DNA of 64,000 nt from Streptomyces griseoviridis. Its GTDB lineage: Bacteria > Actinomycetota > Actinomycetes > Streptomycetales > Streptomycetaceae. The DNA is taken from NCBI GenBank assembly GCA_014649155.1, contig BMSM01000015.1:103665-167664 (forward strand), given 5' to 3'. How positions within the stretch are numbered: the first letter of the stretch is position 1; the number at the start of each line of letters is the position of its first letter. The position numbers and the translations under genes are program-made. Shown piece by piece: positions 16,124 through 24,402 of this stretch. Below the pieces are notes generated by a model, which saw only the letters and a program-made list of their open reading frames with translations, was not told where the DNA came from and made no database searches.

Positions 16124-16794
16124 ACGGTTTCTTCGACATCCCCAGCGACCTCCAGAACACCTGGGCCGGCCTGATCGGCCTGCATCTGCGCGAGGCCCTG
16201 CTGCCGGTCCTGGCCGGCCTGGTCCTCGCCCTGCCGCTGGCCCAGCTCTGCGTCCGCTTCCGCTGGCTCTACCCGCCGGTGCTCGGCGTGACCACCGTCC
16301 TCTACGCCGTCCCGTCGCTGGCCTTCTTCGTCGTCCTCATCGACTACACCGGCCAGACCGAGCTGACCGTGATGATCCCGCTGGCCGTGTACAGCCTGGT
16401 GGTCCTCGTCCCGGCCATCGTCGACGGGGTCCGCTCGGTCCCGCAGGAGACCCTGGCCGCCGCGACCGCCATGGGCTTCGGGCCCGTACGGCGCTACGTC
16501 CAGGTGCAGTTGCCGATCGCCGTGCCCGCGCTCGTCGCGGGACTCCGGGTCGCCGTCGTCTCCAGCATCTCGCTGGTCAGCGTCGGCGCGCTGATCGGCA
16601 ACCAGGGCGCCCTGGGCAACCTGCTGGCCGCCGCGCAGAAGTACGACCGGCCGGAACTGGCCGCCAACTCCGTCCTCACCACGGCCCTGCTGGCGATCGC
16701 CTGCGACGCGGCCCTGGTCGGGCTCCGGGCCCTGCTGACCCCGTGGATGCCGCGCGGCGGACGCGGGCGCCGCCCGGCGGTGATGGCCAAGTGA
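16120..16794 (+). CDS. glycine betaine-type ABC transporter permease 1
   Basis: About 224 residues with five or six membrane helices and the EAA loop (DGVRSVPQETLAAATAMGFG) that contacts the ATPase. GTG 16120 overlaps the ATPase stop and the 3' end overlaps the next permease by GTGA, so the three genes are translated as a unit. OpuCB/OpuCD-type permeases occur as two non-identical subunits, which fits the next gene. Confidence 0.9.
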   Translation: MNGFFDIPSDLQNTWAGLIGLHLREALLPVLAGLVLALPLAQLCVRFRWLYPPVLGVTTVLYAVPSLAFFVVLIDYTGQTELTVMIPLAVYSLVVLVPAIVDGVRSVPQETLAAATAMGFGPVRRYVQVQLPIAVPALVAGLRVAVVSSISLVSVGALIGNQGALGNLLAAAQKYDRPELAANSVLTTALLAIACDAALVGLRALLTPWMPRGGRGRRPAVMAK

Positions 16795-17456
16795 ACGTCC
16801 TGGACTTCGCCGGCGCCTTCTTCGGCGACGGCGCCCACTGGCACGGTTACGACGGCATCCCGCAGCGCCTGCTGGAGCACGTCCAGTACTCGCTGCTCGC
16901 GCTCGGCCTGGCCGCGTTGATCGGCCTGCCCGTCGGCCTGGTCACGGGGCACACCGGGCGCGGCGGCAACGCCCTGGCCCTCGTCGCCACCGCCGCCCGC
17001 GCGCTGCCCAGCTTCGGACTGCTGGTGCTGATCGTCATCATGATGGGCTTCGGCCTGCTGCCGGTGATGATCCCGCTGGTGATCCTCGCCGTCCCGCCGA
17101 TCCTGGTCACCACCTACGAGGCGGTCCGCTCGGTCGACCCGGCCCCGGTGGACGCCGCGCGCGGCATGGGCATGCGGGAGGGCCGCATCCTGCTCCAGGT
17201 CGAACTGCCGGTCGCCCTGCCGCTGATCCTCAGCGGACTGCGCTCGGCGGCCATCCAGATCGTCTCGACGGCCACCATCGCCGCGTACGTCAGCCTGGGC
17301 GGCCTCGGCCGGTACATCGTCGACGGGCTCTACCAGCGCGACTACGAGAAGGTGGTCGGCGGCGCCACCCTGGTCGCCGTACTCGCCCTGGTCACGCTCG
17401 CCCTGTTCTGGGCGGCGGGACGGCTGGCGGTATCGCCCGGGGTGCGCCGGCGTTAG
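16791..17456 (+). CDS. glycine betaine-type ABC transporter permease 2
   Basis: About 221 residues; membrane helices and an EAA loop (EAVRSVDPAPVDAARGMGMRE) as in OpuCD-type permeases, and a conserved IVSTATIAAYVSLGGLGRYI segment. It starts at GTG 16791 overlapping the previous stop. Its TAG stop codon is the first three bases of a long inverted repeat. In most related clusters the binding-protein gene follows directly; here a TetR-MFS pair intervenes and the binding protein is at 19615. Confidence 0.9.
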   Translation: MNVLDFAGAFFGDGAHWHGYDGIPQRLLEHVQYSLLALGLAALIGLPVGLVTGHTGRGGNALALVATAARALPSFGLLVLIVIMMGFGLLPVMIPLVILAVPPILVTTYEAVRSVDPAPVDAARGMGMREGRILLQVELPVALPLILSGLRSAAIQIVSTATIAAYVSLGGLGRYIVDGLYQRDYEKVVGGATLVAVLALVTLALFWAAGRLAVSPGVRRR

Positions 17457-17536
17457 GGCCTGTCGTGCGGACCAGGTCGCGGGGAATCGGCGGTGCCTTC
17501 CCCGCGTCCGCGGCGTGCTCCGAACGACAGGCCCTA
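17454..17536. repeat. 83-bp inverted repeat with 13-bp perfect ends (MITE-like or terminator)
   Basis: TAGGGCCTGTCGT at 17454-17466 is exactly complementary to ACGACAGGCCCTA at 17524-17536. The interior also pairs imperfectly (CGGACCAGG near the left with the CCGCGG/GCTCCG end on the right, and GGGGAA near 17485 with TTCCCC near 17500). It overlaps the stop codon of permease 2 and lies between convergent genes. It could be a bidirectional terminator, but arms of 13 bp ending in CTAG-like sequence are more typical of dispersed palindromic or MITE elements, which I believe occur in Streptomyces intergenic regions. Confidence 0.6.
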
Positions 17537-17540
17537 GGTC

Positions 17541-18164
17541 TCACCGGTCCGCCGGGAGTTGCGGCGCCTCGTCCGGAAGCAGGCGGGCGACGAGGTCGCG
17601 GGCCCACGCGGTGGCCAGCGGCAGGTCGGTGAAGACGGCACGGTAGTACAGGGGCGCCACCAGGGCGTCCGTGAGGTGATCGAGGCTCGGGGTGCCGCCG
17701 CCCCGGGCCTCCTCCCGTTCCAGGATCGCCGCGAGCTGCTGCCGGCGGTCCCCCTGGCAGGCGGCGGCGCCCTGCTCGCCGCCCGAGCCGAGGGTGGCGC
17801 GCACCAGGGCGAGGGTGTCCGGGTCGCTCAGGTCCCTGGCCATGTTGGCCGCGTACCGCTCAAGGTCGCCGCGGAGGCTGCCGGTGTCCGGCACCACGAA
17901 ACCGCCGGTGAAACGGCTGGTCGCCACGTCGGAGAGCAGCTCGCCGACGGAGCCCCAGCGCCGGTAGACGGTGGTCGCGTGCACGCCCGCGCGGGCGGCC
18001 ACCACGGGGATCGTCAGCGCGTCGCCGGACTCGTCGGCGACCAGCTCCTTGACCGCCCGGTGCACGGCGGCCCGGACCCGTGCGGACCGGCCGCCGGGCC
18101 GGCTGCCGGCGGGGGGAGCGCCGGCGGGGCCGGTGCGGGGGGCCGAGGGGGACACGGAAGACAT
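17541..18164 (-). CDS. TetR-family transcriptional regulator
   Basis: About 207 residues starting at ATG 18164 (MSSVSPSAP). After a disordered Pro/Ser/Gly tail, the TetR DNA-binding domain is at residues 30-80 (RVRAAVHRAVKELVADESGD, then TIPVVAARAGVHATTVYRRW); the remaining C-terminal domain is a ligand/dimer domain. It is divergent from an MFS exporter with three copies of a palindromic operator in between, so it is very likely the local repressor of that exporter and of itself. Confidence 0.92.
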   Translation of the reverse strand: MSSVSPSAPRTGPAGAPPAGSRPGGRSARVRAAVHRAVKELVADESGDALTIPVVAARAGVHATTVYRRWGSVGELLSDVATSRFTGGFVVPDTGSLRGDLERYAANMARDLSDPDTLALVRATLGSGGEQGAAACQGDRRQQLAAILEREEARGGGTPSLDHLTDALVAPLYYRAVFTDLPLATAWARDLVARLLPDEAPQLPADR

Positions 18165-18175
18165 GACCCCAGTAT

Positions 18176-18254
18176 CGCACCGATGACTGCTTTTATTGCG
18201 CAACGATCACTGCGTTTGTGCTACCTTCAGAGCGCTAACGCAACGATCACTGCG
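18176..18254. promoter_or_regulatory. three TetR-type operators upstream of the MFS gene
   Basis: The 16-bp sequence CGCAACGATCACTGCG occurs exactly at 18199-18214 and again at 18239-18254, and a 13/16 match (CGCACCGATGACTGCT) is at 18176-18191. Each copy is an imperfect palindrome of form CGCA-N2-GATC-N2-TGCG, the usual geometry of a TetR site. The third copy ends nine bases before the MFS start codon, so bound repressor would block transcription or initiation; the first copy is 11 bp from the TetR start. Confidence 0.75.
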
Positions 18255-18262
18255 AGGTCTGC

Positions 18263-19540
18263 ATGTCTGCCGAACCTGCCGTCGACCCTGCCCCCGCACG
18301 GGCCGCCGCCCCCGCGCGGCCCGTGCCCGGCCCACGCCGCGCGCCGCGCAAGGGCGCCTTCCCGGCCGTGGCCGCGATCCTGGTCCTCTTCCTGGCCGCG
18401 TCCAGCGCACCGTCCCCGCTCTACGTCGTCTACCAGCAGCGATGGGACTTCACCGCCTGGGTGCTGACCGTCGTCTTCGCCCTCTACGTGGCCGGCCTGC
18501 TCGGCGCGCTGCTCGTCGTCGGCGCGCTCTCCGACCACCTCGGACGCCGGCCGGTGCTCGGCGCGGCCATCGCCCTGGAGGCGGTCGCGCTCGTGCTGTT
18601 CCTCGTCGCCGGGGACGTGGTCGTCCTCTCCGCCGCCCGGGTCCTCCAGGGCATCGCCACCGGGACGGCCGTCACCGCGGCGAGCGCCGCCCTCGTCGAC
18701 CTCGAACCGGGGCACGCCCGCGGCCGGGCCGGCGTCATCACCTCCGTCGCCCCCCTCACCGGACTCGCCCTCGGCGCCCTCGGCTCCGGGCTCCTGGTGG
18801 AGTTCGCCCCCGCCCCGACCCGGCTGGTCTACGCGCTGCTCCTGGCCGGCCTGCTGCTCGCGGCGGCCGCGGTCGCCCTGCTGCCGGAGACCTCGCCGCG
18901 CCGCCCCGGAGCCCGCGCCTCGCTGCGCCCCCGGGTCGCGCTCCCCGCGCATCTGCGCGCCGACATCGTCCCGGTGGTCCCGGTGATGATCGCGGGCTGG
19001 GCCCTGGCCGGGATGTACCTCTCCCTCGGGCCGTCCGTCGCCGCCCAGCTGCTGGGGCTGCGCGACCATCTGATCGGCGGCGTCGTGGTCACGCTGCTCG
19101 CCGGCACCGGGGCGCTCACGGTCGCCGTGCTCCGCTCCCGCCCGGCGGCGGCGCTGCTGGCCCCCTCGGCCGCGCTGCTCGCCCTCGGCACCCTGGCCTC
19201 GCTCGCCGGCACCGCCGAGGGGCTCACCTGGCTCGCCGCCCTCGGCACCGTCGTCGCCGGCCTCGGGCTCGGCGCGTCGGCCCTGGCGACCTTCGGCACC
19301 TTCGCCCGCGTCGCCGCGCCGCACGAGCGCAGCGAGGTCTTCGCCCTGGCCAACGTCATCGCCTACCTGGGCAACAGCGTGCCCGCCGTACTCGGCGGCG
19401 TCGCCGTCACCGCCGTAGGACTGCGCACCGCCACCGAGGGGTACGCCCTGGCGATCGTGGTCGTCTCCCTGGCCACCCTGGTCCTGAGCCTGGCCCGGAC
19501 CCGGGCCCGGCGCCGCGCCGCCGCGGTTTCCTGCGGATGA
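18263..19540 (+). CDS. MFS exporter (drug-efflux type)
   Basis: A 425-residue polytopic protein with about twelve hydrophobic segments and a long Ala/Pro/Arg-rich cytoplasmic N terminus of about 30 residues. The MFS signature between helices 2 and 3 is present as GALSDHLGRRPVLGAAIALE. It is probably an exporter for a toxic or endogenous small molecule, controlled by the divergent TetR protein. Together the two genes form an efflux cassette lodged inside an otherwise conserved ABC transporter cluster. Confidence 0.88.
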   Translation: MSAEPAVDPAPARAAAPARPVPGPRRAPRKGAFPAVAAILVLFLAASSAPSPLYVVYQQRWDFTAWVLTVVFALYVAGLLGALLVVGALSDHLGRRPVLGAAIALEAVALVLFLVAGDVVVLSAARVLQGIATGTAVTAASAALVDLEPGHARGRAGVITSVAPLTGLALGALGSGLLVEFAPAPTRLVYALLLAGLLLAAAAVALLPETSPRRPGARASLRPRVALPAHLRADIVPVVPVMIAGWALAGMYLSLGPSVAAQLLGLRDHLIGGVVVTLLAGTGALTVAVLRSRPAAALLAPSAALLALGTLASLAGTAEGLTWLAALGTVVAGLGLGASALATFGTFARVAAPHERSEVFALANVIAYLGNSVPAVLGGVAVTAVGLRTATEGYALAIVVVSLATLVLSLARTRARRRAAAVSCG

Positions 19541-19564
19541 TCCGCCCCGGACGACAGGAAACCG
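19524..19564 (+). terminator. stem-loop at the MFS stop codon
   Basis: CGGTTTCCTG at 19524-19533 pairs perfectly with CAGGAAACCG at 19555-19564; the MFS stop codon lies in the 21-nt loop. A 10-bp perfect stem at the 3' end of a gene is a plausible terminator. The right arm includes ACGACAGG, also the start of the right arm of the 83-bp palindrome, which may be chance. Confidence 0.5.
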
Positions 19565-19614
19565 TGATCCGGCCGCTCTTGACTGACCGAGAAGCGGCTG
19601 GATTGGATCGGTGG

Positions 19615-20580
19615 ATGATTACTACCGCGCGAAGCAGCAGGTCCAGGACGAGGCACACCGGCGTGGCGGCGGTCGCGCTCATGGCCGCCGCGGCGCTGCT
19701 CGCGGGCTGTTCCTCCGGAGACGGCGAAGACACCGGCGACAACCCCCTGGACGGGGAGAAGGCGGAGGCCGGCACGGTCGTCGTCGGTTCCAACAACTTC
19801 GCCGAGAGCACCCTGCTCGCCGACCTCTACGGCGAGGCGCTCAAGGCCAAGGGCCTCAAGGTCACCTACAAGCACAACATCGGCAGCCGCGAGACGACGT
19901 ACGGGCTGATGAAGAACGGTTCCGTCACCGTCCTGCCGGAGTACAACGGCTCCCTGCTCGCCTATCTCGACGCCGACGCCGAACAGACCTCCGCCGAGGG
20001 CGTGAACGCGGCCGTCAAGGCCAAGCTGGACAAGAGCCTGACGCTCCTGGAGTCGTCGCCCGCCGAGGACAAGGACTCGGTGACCGTCAACGCCGCGACG
20101 GCGAAGAAGTACCGGCTCACCTCCGACTCGACGATCGCCGACCTCAAGGACGTCGCCCCGGAACTGGTGATCGGCGGCTCGCCCGAGTTCCAGACCCGGC
20201 AGCAGGGGCTGAAGGGGCTGGAGTCGGAGTACGGCCTGAAGTTCAAGTCGTTCAAGGCGCTCGACGCGGGCGGCCCGCTGACCCAGGCGGCGCTGACCAG
20301 GAACACCGTCCAGATCGCCGACATCTTCACCACCGACCCGACCATCGTGAAGGAGAAGTTCGTCGTCCTGAAGGACCCGGACAACTTCTTCGGCTTCGCC
20401 AACGTCACCCCGCTCGTCCACAAGGACGGCCTCTCCCAGGAGGGCGTCGACGCGCTGAACGCGGTCTCCGCGAAGCTGGACACCGAGACGCTCCTCGCCC
20501 TCGACGCCCAGGTGCAGCTCGACAAGAAGGACCCGCTGGACGTCGCCAAGAACTGGCTGAAGTCGGCCGGCCTGGCCTGA
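19615..20580 (+). CDS. glycine betaine-type ABC transporter substrate-binding lipoprotein
   Basis: About 321 residues. A signal peptide ends in the lipobox LLAGC (near residue 27), followed by an acidic linker and an OpuAC-type ligand domain beginning GTVVVGSNNFAESTLLADLY. Segments such as VLPEYNGSLLAYL and VQIADIFTTDPTIVKEKFVV are typical of OpuC-type binding proteins for betaine, choline or carnitine. ATG 19615 (MITTARSS) is the best start although the ribosome site is weak. It completes the transporter encoded at 14984-17456 from which the TetR-MFS pair separates it. Confidence 0.9.
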   Translation: MITTARSSRSRTRHTGVAAVALMAAAALLAGCSSGDGEDTGDNPLDGEKAEAGTVVVGSNNFAESTLLADLYGEALKAKGLKVTYKHNIGSRETTYGLMKNGSVTVLPEYNGSLLAYLDADAEQTSAEGVNAAVKAKLDKSLTLLESSPAEDKDSVTVNAATAKKYRLTSDSTIADLKDVAPELVIGGSPEFQTRQQGLKGLESEYGLKFKSFKALDAGGPLTQAALTRNTVQIADIFTTDPTIVKEKFVVLKDPDNFFGFANVTPLVHKDGLSQEGVDALNAVSAKLDTETLLALDAQVQLDKKDPLDVAKNWLKSAGLA

Positions 20581-20597
20581 CCGGGGGCCGGGCGGCG

Positions 20598-21173
20598 CTA
20601 CTCCGCCGCCGCCGCGATCAACTGGTCGACCAAGGCGATCAGCACGTCCCGTGAGGAGGTCCGCTCCCGCGCGTCGCACAGCAGCACCCGGACCTCGTCC
20701 GGGAGTGCCAGCGCCTCGCGGATCTCCTCCGGCGGGTACGGGTGCTCCCCGTGGAAGCCGTTGGCGGCGACGACGAACGGGATGCCCCGCCGCTCGAAGA
20801 AGTCGATCGCGGCGAAGCTGCTCTGCGGCCGGCGGACGTCCAGCAGCACGACCGCCCCGAGGGCGCCGATCGCCAGGTCGTTCCACATGAACCAGAAGCG
20901 CTGCTGGCCGGGCGTGCCGAACAGATAGAGCACCAGGTCGTCGCCGACGGTGATCCGGCCGAAGTCCAGGGCGACCGTGGTGGACCGCTTCTCCTCGATG
21001 CCGGCGAGGTCGTCCACGTCCAGCCCCGCCAGGGTGAGCGGTTCCTCGGTGCGCAGCGGGGCGATCTCGCTCACCGACCCGACCAGGGTGGTCTTGCCGA
21101 CGCCGAACCCCCCGGCGACGAGGATCTTCACCACGTCGGGTGCCGCGCCCGCGGCGGTCTCAGAGCCGGCCAA
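20598..21173 (-). CDS. cvnD: conservon GTP-binding protein
   Basis: A 191-residue small GTPase of the CvnD/MglA-like type, with G1 loop GGFGVGKTTLVGSVSEI, a switch region SEIAPLRTEEPL, G3-like VLYLFGTPGQQRFWFMW and a G4-like stretch VVAANGFHG. In Streptomyces conservons it forms a membrane-associated complex with the other three proteins, a bacterial analogue of a G-protein system. Its start overlaps the DUF742 gene by 14 bp. It is the last gene of the operon and converges with the binding-lipoprotein gene after 17 bp. Confidence 0.93.
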   Translation of the reverse strand: MAGSETAAGAAPDVVKILVAGGFGVGKTTLVGSVSEIAPLRTEEPLTLAGLDVDDLAGIEEKRSTTVALDFGRITVGDDLVLYLFGTPGQQRFWFMWNDLAIGALGAVVLLDVRRPQSSFAAIDFFERRGIPFVVAANGFHGEHPYPPEEIREALALPDEVRVLLCDARERTSSRDVLIALVDQLIAAAAE

Positions 21174-21519
21174 GGCCCTCCCTCACTTTCTTCAGCAGGT
21201 CCAGGTCCGCGACGGTCCGGGAGACGGGGTGCGGGGCACGGGCCGTGATCCGGCCGGCCTCCAGCAGATCGCTGAGCAGGATGACGACCACGCTCACCGG
21301 CAGGTCCAGCAGGGCGGCCAGCTCCGCCACGGCCACCGGCCGGGCGCACAGGCGCAGGATGCGGGCGTGCTCGGGCTGTCCCCGCGGGGCCCGCTCGGGC
21401 GGCGGGTCCACCGCGGTCACCGTCGTGATGAGGGTGAAGTCGGCGCGGCTGGGCCGGGTCCGCCCGCCGGTGAGGGCGAACGGCCGGACGAGCCGGCCCT
21501 GCGCGTCGCCTTCGCTCAT
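21160..21519 (-). CDS. cvnC: conservon DUF742 protein
   Basis: A 119-residue protein of the DUF742 family, with a conserved core RLVRPFALTGGRTRP and a winged-helix-like C-terminal half (ARPVAVAELAALLDLPVSVVVILLSDLLEAGRI). Such proteins always sit between the roadblock and GTPase genes of conservons and are thought to bridge the complex. It begins one base after the roadblock stop. Confidence 0.92.
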   Translation of the reverse strand: MSEGDAQGRLVRPFALTGGRTRPSRADFTLITTVTAVDPPPERAPRGQPEHARILRLCARPVAVAELAALLDLPVSVVVILLSDLLEAGRITARAPHPVSRTVADLDLLKKVREGLGRL

Positions 21520-21520
21520 G

Positions 21521-21940
21521 TCACTCGCCGGGGCCCACGGCGGCCCGGGGCGCCGCGCTGAGGTGCTCGCCGATCTTCTTCACCAGCATGTTCATCTGGT
21601 ACGCCACCACACCGACGTCCGCGTGCGCGCCGGTCAGCACCACCAGATGGGCGCCGGGACCGGCGGAGGTCAGGATCAGGTAGCTGTGGGCCATCTCGAT
21701 CAGCGCCTGGCGCACCGGGCCGCCCCGGAAGTCCATGCTGACGCCCTTGCTGAGGCTCATCAGACCGGAGGCGGTCGCCGCGAGCCGCTCGGCGTCGTCG
21801 CGCGGGAACCCGGTGGACTTGCTGACGACCAGACCGTCCTCGGAGAGCACGACGGCCTGGTTCACCTCGGCGACCCGGTCCACGAGTCCGGTGAGCAACT
21901 GGTCGAGCTGGGTGTGGGTGGCGGGCGTGGGGCGTGTCAT
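21521..21940 (-). CDS. cvnB: conservon roadblock/LC7 protein
   Basis: A 139-residue roadblock/LC7-fold protein (LDQLLTGLVDRVAEVNQAVV, LSEDGLVVSKSTGF, then GPGAHLVVLTGAHADVGVVA). In MglA/MglB-like systems roadblock proteins act on the partner GTPase, and CvnB proteins are assumed to do likewise for CvnD. The ATG overlaps the stop of the sensor gene as ATGA. Confidence 0.93.
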   Translation of the reverse strand: MTRPTPATHTQLDQLLTGLVDRVAEVNQAVVLSEDGLVVSKSTGFPRDDAERLAATASGLMSLSKGVSMDFRGGPVRQALIEMAHSYLILTSAGPGAHLVVLTGAHADVGVVAYQMNMLVKKIGEHLSAAPRAAVGPGE

Positions 21941-24339
21941 GGCGTGTCGTCCTTCGTGAGCGGTCGGCGGGCGGAGTCCGTGGACTCCTCGTCACGTGCC
22001 TGGAGCGTGCCGCGCTGGAAACCGGCGAGGGAGGACGCGGCACGCTCGGCGGTGAAGTCGTCGTCCCAGTGGCCGGCGCCGTCGCCGGCCGGCTCGTCCC
22101 GCAGCTCCGCCGCGAGACTCGTCTGCGGGACGCGGCGCGGCAGCGGCGAGGAGCGCCGCGACGGGAGGGCGGGCGTCTTCGCCGCGGGTGCGGGCGCCTC
22201 CGGTACGGCCCCGGCCGGGGGGCGCCCGGCGTCCGCGGTGTCCGGCACCGGGCGTACGCCGTCGCCGGTGAGGGAGTCCCGCAGCCGCCGGAGCTGGGCC
22301 GGGTCCGGCGCCTCGCGTGACGCGCCCGCGTCCGCCGGGCCCCCCGGACCGTCCGGGCCCCCGGCGTCCGGACGGCCGCCGGACCCCTCCCGGTCCCCGG
22401 CGGGCTCCCGTACGACGATGTCGTGCGGGACGAGCACGATCGCCGTGGTGCCGCCGTACGGCGACGGGCGCAGGGTGACCGTGATGCCGTGCCGGTGGGC
22501 GAGCCGGGCGACGACGAACATGCCGAGCCGCAGATCGCCGGCGAGCGCCACCACGTCGAACTTGGGCTCCACCGCGAGCTGTTCGTTGAAGGAGGCGTAG
22601 TCCTCCTCGGACAGCCCGAGACCCCGGTCCTCGATCTCCACGACCAGGCCCCTGGCGGCCATCGCCGCCCGCACGCCGACCGGCGCGGGCGCCGGGGAGT
22701 AGGCGGTGGCGTTGTCGATCAGCTCGGCCAGCAGATGGATCACGTCGGCCACGGCGGGCGGCGCCAGGTGCACGTCCTCGTCGCGCTCCTCGGTGCACAC
22801 CTCCACCCGCCGGTACTCGGCGACCTCGCCGACCGCGCCGCGCAGGATGTCGATCAGCGCGACCGGCTCGCGCCAGCTGCGCCGCGGCTGCTCCCCGCTG
22901 ATGATGACGAGGTTCTCCTCGTAGCGGCGCAACTGGGCGGCGGTGGAGTCCAGTTCGTACAGGCCCTTGAGCACCTCGGGGTCGGTGTGCCGGCGTTCCA
23001 GCGCGTCGAGCTTGCCGAGCTGCATGTTGACCAGGTTCTGGCTCTGCCGGGCGATGCCGAGGATCACCTTCTGGAAGCCGCGCCGGTTGTCGGCGAGTTC
23101 GACGGCGGTGTGCACGGCCGTGCGCTGCGCCGTGTTGAACGCCTGGGCCACCTGGCCGAGTTCGTCGTGCCCGTAGTCCAACGGCGGGGTCGCCGACTCC
23201 ACGTCGACGGTCTCGCCGCGCTCCAGCCGGGCCACCACCTCGGGCAGCCGCTCCTCGGCGAGGCGCAGCGTGGCCTCGCGCAGGCCGGTCAGGCGCCGGG
23301 ACAGCGAGCGGGTGATCCGCCAGGACACCACCACGCACAGCAGCAGCGCGAGCAGCCCGCCCGCGCTGAGCGCGCCGGCGGTGAGCAGCAGCCCGCGCGC
23401 CTCGTCGGCACTGCGGTCCAGCAGGTCCGCCGTCTGCCGCTGGATCAGCGCCGCGTACCGCGCGGAGACCTCGTCGAAGGCGGCGTTCCAGCGCTCCCGG
23501 GCGTCCGGGACGCGGATCGCGCCCGCCGCGTCCGCGGACCGGGCCGCGAGCACCTCGTCCTCGACCGCCTCGAGGGCCTGCCACTCCGCGCTGCCCAGGA
23601 TGCTCTCGACCTCGGTCTTCGCCGTGCCGCGCAGCGAGGGCATGATCTGGTCCCGCACCAGCCAGCGCCGGGTGTGCACCGCCTGGGAGAACGCCGTCCA
23701 CTCCGCCTCGGAGAGCCGCCCGGACGGCCAGGCCAGGGTGAGGCGGGCGTCCTCCTGGGAGGTCAGTTCCGCCGCGTGCTCCAGGGCGACCAGGGGGCCG
23801 GCCTGGGAGGTGAGGTCGCCGTCGTCGACCTGGGACAGCTCCTGGAAGGCGTGTATCTGCTCGTCGACGATCGCGGAGTACTGGTCGAGGGCCTGGCCGG
23901 GGGTGATGTCGGTGGGGTCGTCGACCTGGTCGCGGTAGTACTCCAGGCTGCCCAGCGAGCCGAGCACCGCGTACAGCCGCTCCGAGACGCGGTCGGGCGC
24001 CTGCCGGATCTCCCCGCTCCGCCCGGCGAGTTCGGCCACCGCCCGGTCCGTCCGGGCGCGCAGCCGGTCCAGTTCGGCGCGGGAGCCGCCGGACGCGGCC
24101 AGCCAGGTCGCGGAGACGCCGCGCTCCCGTTGCAGCGCGAGGGTGGCCTCGGTGCCCATCGCCCCGGTGGCCCGGCTCAGCTGGGTCTGCGACCGCAGCC
24201 GCAGCCCCTCGGCGAACATCTGGGTCGTCGTCACACCCCACATCGCGGCGAGGGTGACGCTCGGCACGAGCGCCAGCAGGATCAGTGAGAGACGTATGGA
24301 GCCGAGCCGGCGGCGCCGGGCACCCGTCCGTGCAGACAT
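21937..24339 (-). CDS. cvnA: conservon sensor-kinase-like protein with nitrate-sensor-type domain
   Basis: About 800 residues. An N-terminal membrane helix (LSLILLALVPSVTLAAMWGV), a long helical extracytoplasmic domain of the NIT (nitrate/nitrite-sensing) type, a second membrane helix (LLTAGALSAGGLLALLLCVV), HAMP, then a kinase-like region with the N box ELIDNATAYSP, EDRGLGLSEED and a late LGMFVVARLAHRHG. The segment expected to carry the phosphoacceptor reads LYELDSTAAQLRRYEENLVI, with Ser where I would expect His, so it may not autophosphorylate. The C terminus is a Pro/Ala/Arg-rich disordered tail. ATG 24339 chosen because MSARTG leads straight into the first helix. Confidence 0.9.
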   Translation of the reverse strand: MSARTGARRRRLGSIRLSLILLALVPSVTLAAMWGVTTTQMFAEGLRLRSQTQLSRATGAMGTEATLALQRERGVSATWLAASGGSRAELDRLRARTDRAVAELAGRSGEIRQAPDRVSERLYAVLGSLGSLEYYRDQVDDPTDITPGQALDQYSAIVDEQIHAFQELSQVDDGDLTSQAGPLVALEHAAELTSQEDARLTLAWPSGRLSEAEWTAFSQAVHTRRWLVRDQIMPSLRGTAKTEVESILGSAEWQALEAVEDEVLAARSADAAGAIRVPDARERWNAAFDEVSARYAALIQRQTADLLDRSADEARGLLLTAGALSAGGLLALLLCVVVSWRITRSLSRRLTGLREATLRLAEERLPEVVARLERGETVDVESATPPLDYGHDELGQVAQAFNTAQRTAVHTAVELADNRRGFQKVILGIARQSQNLVNMQLGKLDALERRHTDPEVLKGLYELDSTAAQLRRYEENLVIISGEQPRRSWREPVALIDILRGAVGEVAEYRRVEVCTEERDEDVHLAPPAVADVIHLLAELIDNATAYSPAPAPVGVRAAMAARGLVVEIEDRGLGLSEEDYASFNEQLAVEPKFDVVALAGDLRLGMFVVARLAHRHGITVTLRPSPYGGTTAIVLVPHDIVVREPAGDREGSGGRPDAGGPDGPGGPADAGASREAPDPAQLRRLRDSLTGDGVRPVPDTADAGRPPAGAVPEAPAPAAKTPALPSRRSSPLPRRVPQTSLAAELRDEPAGDGAGHWDDDFTAERAASSLAGFQRGTLQARDEESTDSARRPLTKDDTP

Positions 24340-24402
24340 CGTCGTCGTCCTAGGCGTTCGGGGGCACGGCACCGGGCCGGCCCACGGGAGGCACGGCCCC
24401 GG

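Noticed and set aside
19549..19560. GACGACAGG near the MFS stop as a second end of the 83-bp palindromic element
   Set aside because: Only about eight bases match the arm and they are explained equally well by the 10-bp terminator-like stem; mentioned but not treated as a transposon end.
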